DNA of 64,000 nt from Phreatobacter aquaticus (GCF_005160265.1 NZ_CP039865.1:3558828-3622827); one strand, 5' to 3'. Positions 50,803 through 59,687 are shown, counted from the first letter of the stretch. Notes: a model not told the origin generated them from the letters alone. A program made the numbers and translations.

Positions 50803-52254
50803 TTAGATCAGCGTGGCATGGACCGCATTGAACGGCGTTGGGAACCGCTGGAGAGGTGTGATCATGGGGTAGGGGGGACGGGCGATGAAGCGTCCGCCGC
50901 CTGCTGCGCCGACGACAGCCGAGCCGTCGAAAACCTGTTGTCCCCGCAGGAAGGTTGCAACCGGATAGCCTTGGGTCTGGTAGCCCTCGTAGGGCGTGTA
51001 GTCGCCCCCGTGATGCATCAGCGCATTGGTGAGCGTGACCGTCTTTTGCGGATCCCACAGGATGAAATCGGCATCGCTGCCGACCGCAAGGCAACCCTTC
51101 TGCGGAAATAGGCCGAAGAGTTTGGCTGGATTCGTACTGGTGAGCCGCACGAAGGTCGGCAGATCGATGCGGCCCTTGGAGACGCCTTCTGTGAAAAGGA
51201 CGGGAAGCCGTGCCGCAAGCCCGGGGATGCCATTGGGCACCTTGTTGAAAGGAGCCGGGTCCCCGGCGAACTTCTTGCCCTTGGGATCGTCGAAGCGGGT
51301 CGGAGAATGATCCGATGATATGACCTCGATCACACCCCGCTTCAGATAACCCCACAGCGCCTCCTGGTCGGCTTCGGTGCGTGCCGGGGGCCCAAAGATG
51401 AACTTCGCACCTTCGAAGCCCGGTCTGTCGAGGTCGTCGGCCGTCAACGTCAGATAGTGGACGCAGGTCTCGCCCCAGACCTTGAGGCCGCGGGCCTGCG
51501 CCCGGGCGATCTCCTCGGCGGACTGGGCCCCCGACACATGGAAGATCTGGATGGGCACATCGAGCGCCTCGGCGAGGGCGATGATTCTGGACACTGCCTC
51601 CCGCTCGGCGATCATCGGCTTGGCATATGCATGATATTTAGGCGTTGTCAGGCCTGCCGAGACCAGTTGCTCTGTCAGCCAGGCGATGAGGTCGTGGTTC
51701 TCCGCATGGACGCAGACCAGCGCCTGGTTGCGGCGGGCGGCCGCCAGCACGCGCAGCACCTCGCGGTCATCGAGACGAACTCCGTCATAGGTCATGAAGA
51801 CCTTCACCGACCGGCAGCCTTCGGCGATCAGCTGCGGCAGTTCGACCTCCAGGACCTCGGGAGTGGGGTCGGTGACAGTCAGGTGGAAGGAGTAGTCGAC
51901 CCGCGCCTTCTCAGCCTTGACGCGATAGTCGGCAGCAACCTGCGCGAGCGAGCCGCCCTTCGGTTGCCAGACGAAGCACACGACGGTCGTGGTGCCGCCG
52001 GCCGCCGCCGAGGCCGTGCCACTGTCAAAGCCATCGCACATTTCCGGCCCGAGGCCGGTCTGGTCGAGATGGACGTGGGTATCGACCCCGCCCGGCAGGA
52101 CCAGCATGTCCTTTGCGTCGACGACCTCGGCACTGTCCCCGAGGTCGTAACCGATAGCTGCGACCACGCCGTCCTTGATCGCCAGATCGGCCTGGTAGAC
52201 TTCGCTGGCCGTCACGATCCTGCCGCCACGAACAATCGTGTCGTATGTTGCCAT
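50803..52254 (-). CDS. Hydantoinase/dihydropyrimidinase
   Basis: A 483-aa binuclear zinc amidohydrolase that opens hydantoin, dihydropyrimidine or related cyclic ureide rings. Metal ligands are all visible: His60 and His62 (THVHLD), carboxylated Lys151 (SVKVF), His183 (HAEN), His239 (HVSG) and Asp316 (SSDHSP). AGGAGGAG lies before the ATG at 52254. It heads the operon with the PotABCD-like transporter. No N-carbamoylase (hyuC) is adjacent. Allantoinase activity is possible given the neighbouring urate-type operon. Confidence 0.92.
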   Translation of the reverse strand: MATYDTIVRGGRIVTASEVYQADLAIKDGVVAAIGYDLGDSAEVVDAKDMLVLPGGVDTHVHLDQTGLGPEMCDGFDSGTASAAAGGTTTVVCFVWQPKGGSLAQVAADYRVKAEKARVDYSFHLTVTDPTPEVLEVELPQLIAEGCRSVKVFMTYDGVRLDDREVLRVLAAARRNQALVCVHAENHDLIAWLTEQLVSAGLTTPKYHAYAKPMIAEREAVSRIIALAEALDVPIQIFHVSGAQSAEEIARAQARGLKVWGETCVHYLTLTADDLDRPGFEGAKFIFGPPARTEADQEALWGYLKRGVIEVISSDHSPTRFDDPKGKKFAGDPAPFNKVPNGIPGLAARLPVLFTEGVSKGRIDLPTFVRLTSTNPAKLFGLFPQKGCLAVGSDADFILWDPQKTVTLTNALMHHGGDYTPYEGYQTQGYPVATFLRGQQVFDGSAVVGAAGGGRFIARPPYPMITPLQRFPTPFNAVHATLI

Positions 52255-52526
52255 CGGTCGCTCCTCCTGCCGCGACATCGCGGCGCTGCAGGGTGTCTGG
52301 CCAGCAACAGCCGTGCCGACGCTCGCTTGCACGGGCGAATGGAGGCGCCGGGGAGGCGGCGTCCGTGAATGGTGGGACCTGTCGCGCCAGGGGACCTGTT
52401 GATGGCGACGTCACCGCTTGTGCAGCCTGCACCAAGGCAACCACTTCAAGCCGGAGCGCCACCTCACCGGCAGGCAGGCACGCAAGGCCCGCCGCCTTCC
52501 GCTCTGGTCTGGCGGTGCGAGGCTTG

Positions 52527-52547
52527 CCCGGCTTGATGCAAGCCGGG
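52527..52547. other. Hairpin in the hydantoinase/HIUH gap
   Basis: Perfect 9-bp stem CCCGGCTTG / CAAGCCGGG (52527-52535, 52539-52547) with loop ATG. No T-run follows on either strand. The remainder of the 380-base gap (52255-52634) holds no gene or promoter I can support. Confidence 0.3.
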
Positions 52548-52634
52548 GGGCAGATCAGAGGCGATTTTGGTTGGTGTGATAGCCCCCCGAGGCATGACCC
52601 CTGATACCCGGCGATATCCGTCGGGGCGGGAGGG

Positions 52635-52979
52635 CTAGACGCCGCGGAACAGAGCGAGGCCCCAGGGCGAGAATTTCAGCGGCAGATGGAAGTGCTCGGA
52701 CGCATCGGTGATGATGAACCGGAAGGGCAGGTCATCCAGAAACGGGCTGTCCTGGCCAGATGTTCTATAGAAGGCACCCACGGCGAAGAGGGCCTGGTAG
52801 GTGCCGGGTACGATACCCGCGCCCTCCACAACCGGATGGTCCAACGTCCCATGGACGCCAAGCCGGCCTTCGGCGATCAGGGCTGGTTCCGGTGACAGGC
52901 GATGGATCGTCACGCCCATGCCAAGAGCGGCGCGTCCGGTGACAACATCAACGGCATGGAGCGAAATTCCGCCGGGCAT
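52635..52979 (-). CDS. uraH: 5-hydroxyisourate hydrolase with altered C-terminus
   Basis: Transthyretin-related enzyme converting 5-hydroxyisourate to OHCU in urate degradation. The protein is 114 aa. Conserved residues His8 (SLHAVDV), Arg39 (AEGRLG) and His98 (EHFHLP) match the active-site positions. The family's C-terminal YRGS reads FRGV here (residues 111-114). It is last in the operon with OHCU decarboxylase and the tct transporter. I start at MPGGISLHA, since the 16 upstream codons are shadow sequence. Confidence 0.87.
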   Translation of the reverse strand: MPGGISLHAVDVVTGRAALGMGVTIHRLSPEPALIAEGRLGVHGTLDHPVVEGAGIVPGTYQALFAVGAFYRTSGQDSPFLDDLPFRFIITDASEHFHLPLKFSPWGLALFRGV

Positions 52980-52989
52980 CTCAGTGTCC

Positions 52990-53961
52990 TCACGAGGCTT
53001 TGGCCAAAGTCCTGATCCGCTCGCCATCCGGCGGCAGGAAACTGCGATCGAAGATCCGACCGCTTTCGGGCCTGGCCGGCAGGTCCTTCACGGCGGTGAT
53101 CAGATCGATCGCCTCATCGAGACGCAAGGGATCGATGTCGCCAAGTCCGAGCCGTGCTCCCTCGGGATGGGCCATTTCGAGCGCAAGCGTGCCCATCAAT
53201 CGAGCTTTGTTGGCCGCGACATCGATGGTTGGATCGCGCCGCCGAACTGCCTCGACCGCCGCATCAGGGTCGGCAATCACATCCTTCACCGCGCGATTGA
53301 CCGCTGAGACGAAGCCCCGGACGGTGTCCGGCCGCTCCGCGACGAGGTCAGGCGACGCGATAATCGCCGCGCCACACAAAGCGGGCACATGCTGGCGCCA
53401 TTCGAAATGTCGAAGGTCGGCCGGCGCGATGCCGGCCTCGATGGCAGCCGAGGCCAGAGTGTTGACGAAGCCGAACAGGCCGGCCGCCTCGCCGCGCAGG
53501 ATCGCGGCTGTGAGGTCGCGGTGGTGACGCCGGTCCTCGATGATCGCGATGCCCGAGGCATCGAGGCCGGTCGCGCGGATGAACTCGGGAAACATCCGCA
53601 GTGCCGCATCGTTCGGATGGGTCAACAGGTGCTGGCCCGCCAGGTCTTTCGGCGTCCGGATCGGTCCATCCGCGGCAACGGCGATCGTGTAGGGCGACGC
53701 ATTGTGCATGATGAAGACGGCGACAGGATTGGCCGCATCCGGTCGGGCGCCGTGCAGCTCGATCAGCGCATTCATGTCGCCATAGCCGATGTCATAGGCG
53801 CCGCTGGCCACTTTCGGCACGGCATTGGCGAGCGTGTCTCCCGGGGTGAAGACGACCTCGATGCCGTGGTCTGCGAAATAGCCACGGTCCTCGGCCACGA
53901 AGAACCAGGCCTGCGGGCCTGACAGAAACGTATTGAGGATGACCCGGAGCGGGCTTGGCAT
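52990..53961 (-). CDS. ABC-type NMT1/THI5-like binding protein
   Basis: A 323-aa periplasmic-binding fold protein (NMT1/ThiY family). The N-terminus lacks a clear signal peptide (MPSPLRVILNTFLSGPQ). The GYFADHGIEVVFTPGDTLANAVPKVASGAYDIGYGDMN stretch near residues 27-65 is family-typical. It sits between tctA and uraH, with 11- and 10-base gaps. It may be a pathway binding protein or enzyme recruited from this fold; no matching permease is adjacent. Confidence 0.82.
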   Translation of the reverse strand: MPSPLRVILNTFLSGPQAWFFVAEDRGYFADHGIEVVFTPGDTLANAVPKVASGAYDIGYGDMNALIELHGARPDAANPVAVFIMHNASPYTIAVAADGPIRTPKDLAGQHLLTHPNDAALRMFPEFIRATGLDASGIAIIEDRRHHRDLTAAILRGEAAGLFGFVNTLASAAIEAGIAPADLRHFEWRQHVPALCGAAIIASPDLVAERPDTVRGFVSAVNRAVKDVIADPDAAVEAVRRRDPTIDVAANKARLMGTLALEMAHPEGARLGLGDIDPLRLDEAIDLITAVKDLPARPESGRIFDRSFLPPDGERIRTLAKAS

Positions 53962-53972
53962 GGGTTCGATCC

Positions 53973-55472
53973 TCAATCGGCGTTCAAGGCGGTTTCGCGC
54001 GTGCGCTTGAAGCTCGGCAAGGCCATGAGCACGAACATGCCCACAGTCAGGACCAGCAGGGTCAGGCTGATCGGGCGTTGGTAGAACGGCTCGAGACTGC
54101 CGCCGGACAGGATGAGCGCCCGCTTCAGGTTTTCTTCCATCATGGGCCCAAGGATGAACCCCAGGAGCAGCGGCGTCGGCTCGAAACCCAGCTTGATCAT
54201 CAGATAGCCGATGATGCCGAAGCCGACCGCCAGATAGACGTCGAAGGCCGAATTGTTGATCGAATAGACGCCGATGCAGCAGAAGAACAGGATCGCCGGA
54301 TAGAGCAGGCGATAGGGCACCTGGAGCAGCTTCACCCACAGGCCGACCAGCGGCAGGTTGAGGATGACCAGCAGGAAGTTGCCGATCCACATGGACGCGA
54401 TCATGCCCCAGAACAGGGTCGCATGTTCGGTCATGACCTTTGGGCTCGGCGCGATACCCTGGATGGTCATGGCGCCGGCCATGACCGCCATGATGGCATT
54501 CGACGGCACGCCAAGCGTCAGCAGCGGCACGAAGGAGGTCTGGGCACCGGCATTGTTGGCGGCCTCGGGGGCCGCGACACCTTCCACAGCGCCTTGGCCG
54601 AAACGCTCCGGTTCGGACGACAGCTTCTTCTCGATCGCATAGGCGCCGAAGGAGGCGAGCAGCGCGCCGCCGCCGGGCAACACCCCCAGGATCGAGCCGA
54701 TGGCTGTTCCGCGCAGCGTCGGGCCGACCGAGCGCCTGAGCTCGTCGCGATTGGGGAACAGGTCACGCATGGCGACCGGCGCGACGCGCGCAAGATGACC
54801 TTCCAGATTGAGGATGATCTCGGAAATGCCGAACAATCCGACAGCCAGGGCCACGAAATTCACCCCCTCGGCGAGAGCTGGAACTCCGAAGGTCAGCCTC
54901 GGCATGGGGGAATTGGCGTCCGGCCCGACCAGACCGAGATAGACCCCGACCAGGATCATGACGATCGCCTTTACCACCGATCCCGAAGCCAGGATCACCG
55001 AGGCGACGAGGCCGAGCAGCATGAGCGAGAAATATTCGGCCGGGCCGAAGCGCAGCGCGAGCTGGGCCATCAGCGGCCCGGCAATGGCAATCAGGAGCGT
55101 GGCGAGCGAGCCGGCCACGAAGGAGGCCAGCGCCGCAATGGACAGGGCCGCGCCGGCCCGGCCCTTCTGGGCCATCGCATAGCCGTCGAGAACGGTTGCG
55201 ACCGAGGAGGCCTCGCCTGGCAACTTGACGAGGATCGCGGTGGTCGAGCCGCCATATTGGGCGCCGTAATAGATGCCGGCGAGCATGATCAGCGAGGTGG
55301 CCGGCGGCAGGTGGAAGGTCACCGGCAGCAGCATCGACATCGTCGCGACGGCCCCGATGCCGGGCAACACGCCGATGAGCGTGCCGAGCAGCACGCCGAC
55401 AAAGCAGAACAGGATATTGACCGGCGTGATGGCGACCGAGAAGCCGAGCGCGATGTTCGAGACCAGATCCAT
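53973..55472 (-). CDS. tctA: Tripartite tricarboxylate transporter large permease TctA
   Basis: A 499-aa membrane protein with about ten to twelve helices, the main channel of TTT-family importers. Typical motifs are GVLLGTLIGVLPGIG near residue 30 and the repeat GVLPGGGALLASFGAYAIEKKL near residue 263. It is co-transcribed with tctB (3-base gap) and tctC. Substrate is unknown; the operon suggests a purine-derived acid. Confidence 0.93.
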   Translation of the reverse strand: MDLVSNIALGFSVAITPVNILFCFVGVLLGTLIGVLPGIGAVATMSMLLPVTFHLPPATSLIMLAGIYYGAQYGGSTTAILVKLPGEASSVATVLDGYAMAQKGRAGAALSIAALASFVAGSLATLLIAIAGPLMAQLALRFGPAEYFSLMLLGLVASVILASGSVVKAIVMILVGVYLGLVGPDANSPMPRLTFGVPALAEGVNFVALAVGLFGISEIILNLEGHLARVAPVAMRDLFPNRDELRRSVGPTLRGTAIGSILGVLPGGGALLASFGAYAIEKKLSSEPERFGQGAVEGVAAPEAANNAGAQTSFVPLLTLGVPSNAIMAVMAGAMTIQGIAPSPKVMTEHATLFWGMIASMWIGNFLLVILNLPLVGLWVKLLQVPYRLLYPAILFFCCIGVYSINNSAFDVYLAVGFGIIGYLMIKLGFEPTPLLLGFILGPMMEENLKRALILSGGSLEPFYQRPISLTLLVLTVGMFVLMALPSFKRTRETALNAD

Positions 55473-55475
55473 CGA

Positions 55476-55919
55476 TCACCTCGGCCAGATCGGGATTGCG
55501 AGCTTGAGCCCGATGATGAAGACGAGCACGGCGCCCGCAGCGAGCAGACCGGCCAGGATCGGCGTCTCGCGCGGTCGCGAGATGGAACTGGCAAGGCTGG
55601 CGATCACGGTCATGGCGACCACGGCGATGACCATGCCGAGGCGGTCGATCATGAGGCCGAAGGCCGCCGTGGCCGCCGAGATGGCCAGGGTCGGCCGCCA
55701 GTGGAGATCCGGAAACGGCGGATGATCACGAAAGGCCGCGAGCGCGGTCATCACCGCACCGGTGCCGACCAGAGCCCAGGCAACCAGCCGCGGCAGGTAG
55801 CCTGGACCCATATCGTTGGCGACACCCATGTCGAGATTGCCGATGGCGAACAGTCCGCCGGCACCCAGGAGGACGACCAGCAGCCCGGAAGCCACTTCGA
55901 TATTGAAGATCCGGCCCAT
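55476..55919 (-). CDS. tctB: Tripartite tricarboxylate transporter small permease TctB
   Basis: A 147-aa protein with four hydrophobic segments, the small membrane subunit of the TTT importer. The start used (55919) has GAGGG six bases upstream; starting at 55931 would add four residues. Its stop lies three bases before tctA. Confidence 0.85.
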   Translation of the reverse strand: MGRIFNIEVASGLLVVLLGAGGLFAIGNLDMGVANDMGPGYLPRLVAWALVGTGAVMTALAAFRDHPPFPDLHWRPTLAISAATAAFGLMIDRLGMVIAVVAMTVIASLASSISRPRETPILAGLLAAGAVLVFIIGLKLAIPIWPR

Positions 55920-55936
55920 GATCGCCCTCATCGTGG

Positions 55937-56917
55937 TCAGCGCTCCTGTGCGCCGGCCTCAATGATCAGGGGGCGCCAGACCTCGATCTGATCGGCGACG
56001 AACTTGGTATAATCCGCGGTGCTCATTGGCTTGCGCTCGACACCCCAGGATTGCAGCCGCTCCTGGACGGCGGGCAGGGCGATCGCGTTGGCCACAGCGG
56101 CATGGATGGCTGCAGTCACCGGCGCCGGCATGCCGGCCGGTCCCGATATGCCGAGCCAGTTTTCGAGCACGAGATCCATGCCCTGTTCGCGGAAGGTCGG
56201 AACCTCCGGGGCCTGCGAAATCCGTTCGGGCGCCGCGACGCCGACAGCGATCGCCTCATTGGCCCGCAGCATCGGGACATTCTGGGCCACCAGATCGAAG
56301 AAGCAGGACAGGACGCCGGCCTTGAAGTCCTGGATCGCCGGCGCGGTGCCGCGATAGGGCACGTGGACCACGTTGATGCCGGCGCGCCGTTTCAAGGCCT
56401 CGCCCAGCACGTGATGGATCGAGCCGACGCCCGACGAGCCATATTTGAGCTGGCCCGGCTGCGCCTTGGCCCGGTCGATGAACTCCTTCAGCGTCTTGAT
56501 GCCGAGCGACGGCTGGACGAACAGGCCAGGCGCCGACGCGCCGATATAGGCGACATGGGTGAAGTCCTTGACCGTGTCGTAGGGCATCTGCCGGAACTGG
56601 GTCGGCGAGATGGTGAAGGGCGCATTGTTGGCAAGCAGCAGCGTGTGGCCGTCGGCCGCTTCCTTCTTGACGATGTCGGCGGCAAGCGTTCCGCCGGCAC
56701 CGGCGCGGTTGTCGATCAGGAATTGCTGGCCAAGCTTCTCGGACATGTACTGGCCGAGCAGGCGGGCGACGATGTCGCTGGTGCCACCCGGCGGGAAGGT
56801 CACGAGGATGCGGACCGGCTTGGTCGGCCAGACGGCCTGTCCGGAGGCAAGGCCCGGTGCGGCCAGCGAGGCGGCACCGGCCAGGATCATGGTGCGGCGG
56901 GAGAGGCGGTTCATCAT
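55937..56917 (-). CDS. tctC: Tripartite tricarboxylate transporter binding protein TctC (Bug family)
   Basis: A 326-aa periplasmic receptor. A twin-arginine-type signal (LSRRTMILAG) precedes the mature domain starting WPTKPVRILVTFPPGG, which is diagnostic of the Bug family. GYGSSGVGS-like YGSSGVGSIHHV lies near residue 160. It lies 16 bases downstream of uraD and before tctB, so receptor and permeases are in one operon. Confidence 0.93.
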   Translation of the reverse strand: MMNRLSRRTMILAGAASLAAPGLASGQAVWPTKPVRILVTFPPGGTSDIVARLLGQYMSEKLGQQFLIDNRAGAGGTLAADIVKKEAADGHTLLLANNAPFTISPTQFRQMPYDTVKDFTHVAYIGASAPGLFVQPSLGIKTLKEFIDRAKAQPGQLKYGSSGVGSIHHVLGEALKRRAGINVVHVPYRGTAPAIQDFKAGVLSCFFDLVAQNVPMLRANEAIAVGVAAPERISQAPEVPTFREQGMDLVLENWLGISGPAGMPAPVTAAIHAAVANAIALPAVQERLQSWGVERKPMSTADYTKFVADQIEVWRPLIIEAGAQER

Positions 56918-56933
56918 GGTTCCTCGTCCTTGA

Positions 56934-57521
56934 TCAGGCGGTTGGGAGGATAGGGAAGGGACCGAAATGCCGGATCAGGCGCCCTCGGGTGACGGCGATG
57001 ACCTCATTGAGGGCGCAGGCCCTCTCCGTGTCGGGATCGTTGCCCATCCGGGCGTCGAGGTCACGGAAGATGTCGGACAGCGCGCCGTGGCGATGAAGCG
57101 CGACGATGTAGGGAAAGCCGAAACGGGCGCGATAGGCGCGGTTGGCCGTGTCGAGGCGGGCGAGGTCGCCGGGGGACAGCCGGTCGAGACCGAGGCGGCC
57201 TTGCTCGCCCGTCGATTCCGCCGTCATGCGTCCAGCCCGGGCCTCTGCGCCTGCGAGCTCCGGATGGCCGCCGAGGAGCCTGAGTTGATCGCCGATGTCG
57301 GCGGTTTGGATGGTGGATGCCAGGGCGTCCAGCAGAGCGTCGACGCTCGAGAATGGCCGCCGGCCGATCGCGCGCTCGGCGAGCCACGGCGCATTCTCGA
57401 TGAAAGGGGCCACCAGACGGGATGCTACCTGCGGGCTTGCCGCATTGATCTCGGACAGCAGGTCAGTCGCCGCGCCGGCGCTGGATCGTCCAGAAGGTGA
57501 GGCTGCCGTCCGGGTGCTCAT
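56934..57521 (-). CDS. uraD: OHCU decarboxylase
   Basis: Converts 2-oxo-4-hydroxy-4-carboxy-5-ureidoimidazoline to (S)-allantoin, the third step of urate oxidation. The protein is 195 aa. The catalytic His86 lies in GGHPELAG, and the family FIENAPWLAERA segment is at residues 40-51. STGEQ near residue 103 and FGFPYIVALHR near 134 are conserved. First gene of the operon with tctCBA, an NMT1-like protein and uraH; divergent from LysR. Confidence 0.92.
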   Translation of the reverse strand: MSTRTAASPSGRSSAGAATDLLSEINAASPQVASRLVAPFIENAPWLAERAIGRRPFSSVDALLDALASTIQTADIGDQLRLLGGHPELAGAEARAGRMTAESTGEQGRLGLDRLSPGDLARLDTANRAYRARFGFPYIVALHRHGALSDIFRDLDARMGNDPDTERACALNEVIAVTRGRLIRHFGPFPILPTA

Positions 57522-57574
57522 GGCAGCAGGATGAGCGAGGTCCGCATTGCCCGCCATCACAAAATCAGCGATGC

Positions 57575-57597
57575 TCCATTCGCATTTTAAGAATGGA
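57575..57597. promoter_or_regulatory. Candidate LysR operator between uraD and lysR
   Basis: Inverted repeat TCCATTC-N9-GAATGGA (57575-57581, 57591-57597). The spacing matches LysR-type binding sites. The right arm ends on the first base of the lysR start codon, implying autorepression. Confidence 0.55.
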
Positions 57598-58562
57598 TGA
57601 CCATGTCGCTTCAACTGGTGCCGAGAGCCCTGCGCTATGTCGAGGAAGTCGCGCGCCATGGTTCGATCCAGGCGGCATCGCGCGAACTGGGCATTGCGGC
57701 GTCGGCGATCGACCGCCAGATCCTGATGATCGAGCAGGAGCTGGGCGCGCCGCTGTTCGAACGGCAATCGACCGGCATGCGCCCGACGCCGGTCGGTGGT
57801 CTGGTCGTCTCGCTCGCCAGGCGCTGGCGCAGCGATGCCGGGGGACTGTTCACCGCCGTTCGTCAGATGAAGGGCCTCGATATCGGCCACGTCAGGCTGG
57901 CGGCCATGGACAGCCACGCCAATGGGCTGCTGCCCGCCCTTCTGGCCACGGTCAGCGCCGCCTATCCGAAAGTGGCGCTCGAGGTCGACATCCTGTCGAC
58001 CGATGCGGCGGTCGAGGCGCTGGTGGATGACCGCGCCGATCTCGCGCTCATCTTCAACCTGAGGGCCCGGCGCGAACTGCATGTCCTGTGGTCGGTGGAT
58101 CTGCCTCTGGGATGTACGGTGGCGCCGGGCCATGCGCTGGCCGGGCGGTCGTCGGTGTCGCTGAAGGAGGCTGTGGCCTACCCGATCGCCACCCAGAGCC
58201 GGTCGCTGGCGATCCGCCGCTATCTGGAGGACAAGCACGCCTGGATGTTCTCCGAGCGCGACCCGCCCGTCGTCACCAATTCGCTGCAGCTGGTCAAACG
58301 TCTGGCGGTCAGTGGCGCCTATGCCGCCATCACGTCGGAACTCGACATGGCTCCGGAGATCCTGGCGGGAGATCTGGTCTTCGTGCCGATTTCCGACGAG
58401 GGAGCACGGCCACAGACGATCTCGATCGCCATCAGCGCCCGGCGCCCGCTACCACGGCTGGCGCAGATCGTGGCCGATCTCGCCCAAGGCGAGATCCTGA
58501 CGGTGCTCAGAGCGGTCAGGAGCCGCATTTCCGGCACGGCCATTACCGCTTCAACATCATGA
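57597..58562 (+). CDS. LysR-family transcriptional regulator
   Basis: A 321-aa regulator. The helix-turn-helix lies near residues 20-42 (GSIQAASRELGIAASAIDRQI), followed by the LysR linker and a periplasmic-binding-like effector domain from residue 95. It diverges from the urate-type operon and probably activates it in response to a purine metabolite. A second ATG at 57603 is an alternative start. Confidence 0.92.
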   Translation: MTMSLQLVPRALRYVEEVARHGSIQAASRELGIAASAIDRQILMIEQELGAPLFERQSTGMRPTPVGGLVVSLARRWRSDAGGLFTAVRQMKGLDIGHVRLAAMDSHANGLLPALLATVSAAYPKVALEVDILSTDAAVEALVDDRADLALIFNLRARRELHVLWSVDLPLGCTVAPGHALAGRSSVSLKEAVAYPIATQSRSLAIRRYLEDKHAWMFSERDPPVVTNSLQLVKRLAVSGAYAAITSELDMAPEILAGDLVFVPISDEGARPQTISIAISARRPLPRLAQIVADLAQGEILTVLRAVRSRISGTAITASTS

Positions 58563-58814
58563 GCCTGAGTGGATGGAAACGCACCGCAGTCGCTGCATTG
58601 CAGGCCAAAATGGCGAGCGGGGAGGGGATCGAGCCCTTGACCACATGACGCCGCCCCAGTCCTGCAAGGAGCCGATTGCGCAGCGAGGTCAGGCGGCAGT
58701 TTCGCCTCGACCTCATGTGTTCCTTCGCCGAGATTGATCTCGGCAACATCCCGCGATGCGCAGAACGGTTGGTCCGATCAGCGAATGTGTCCAAGGTTCG
58801 CTTGGCCGATTGCC

Positions 58815-59597
58815 CTATTCCGACAATTGCACCTGCGTGCCGACGACGCCGATATTGTTCGGCACTGGTACGTCCGTCGCGCCGTAGCTGGAATTCATGA
58901 TGAGGTTTGGCCCGGCGTCGAGCTCCATCCAGCGGGCGACGATGATGGTGTAGGCCGACTGGTCAGCGACCGGCTTGTTGGCGTCAACCCTGAGGCGTCC
59001 GTTCGGCAGGTAGATCGTGCCGAGCAGAAGGCGAGCGTCGTCGCTCGAGATCAGGTGACGGCGTCCGACGGGAGCCGCCCGGTCTTCGAAGAAGAGAAGG
59101 GAAGCCAGCGCGCCATCGCGCGGCGCCGACAGGCTGATCGTGCTCTGCGCTGCGAAGCGGATCGTGCTGGCGTTGCCGGTCAGATAGAAGCCAACGTAGC
59201 TTCCGCTCAGCGACGCGCCACCGTCGACCCAGAGAGAGCCGTCCTTGATGATGTACTCGCCGGGCGCCAGGCGCACATTGGCACCCTGGGTGATCTTCAG
59301 ACCGCCGCAATAGACGCCGGGCCGCAAGGTCATGCTGATACCGGAGACAACGAGGTTGGTCTGGTTGCAGCCGCCGACGTAAGGCGCCGGCCGAGCGCTC
59401 AGCGGGTCGCGGAGCTGCGCTTCGTGACGGCTGCCGGAGTTCATTTCCTTCAGGGCTACCGGTTTGGCCGATCGATGACTGCAGAGGCCTTGACGGAGCT
59501 TTGGCGCCAGAAGCAGGGTGTCCATATTGGCCAGAGGCGTGCGCATTGAGCCCGAGTGCTCGGTGCCCTGCGTCACGAGTTGGCACGTCTCTGCCAT
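58815..59597 (-). pseudogene. 5'-truncated TadG-like (Tad pilus-associated) gene
   Basis: The reading frame encodes 260 aa. From about residue 54 on it matches the C-terminal domain of long TadG-like proteins of Rhizobiales: GVYCGGLKI, then VRLAPGEYIIKDG, LLFFEDRAAP, and VADQSAYTIIVARWMEL near the end. The family's N-terminal membrane anchor and TadE-like part are missing; the first 53 residues look like unrelated sequence. No other Tad genes are near. I read it as a remnant, with the homologous part at about 58815-59440. Confidence 0.55.
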
Positions 59598-59647
59598 AGC
59601 CGTGCGCTGCTACTAACATACCGCGTCGCTCACCGGCCCTTCGGCAG

Positions 59648-59687
59648 TTGACAGTTCCTATGCCGCCGGGAGATACCTTGACCAAGG
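59648..59687 (+). promoter_or_regulatory. Putative chrB promoter with palindrome
   Basis: TTGACA (59648-59653), 18-bp spacer, GATACC (59672-59677). A 12-bp palindrome CCTTG-AC-CAAGG (59676-59687) covers the end of the -10 and the presumed transcription start, a likely operator for the chromate-responsive ChrB. Confidence 0.5.

Noticed and set aside
52025-52462. Minus-strand open frame overlapping the hydantoinase start
   Set aside because: It lies in another frame over conserved hydantoinase codons and the gap, with no domain or ribosome-binding site.
53955-55991. Long plus-strand open frame opposite tctA and tctB
   Set aside because: Its translation is dominated by Asp, Gln, His and Arg repeats typical of antisense shadow frames; tctA and tctB are well supported on the minus strand.
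58611-58650. Possible complete tRNA gene on the minus strand
   Set aside because: Only a weak 3'-half likeness: the T-loop starts with C, one T-stem pair fails, and no matching D-arm or anticodon arm is found. Kept only as a possible integration scar.
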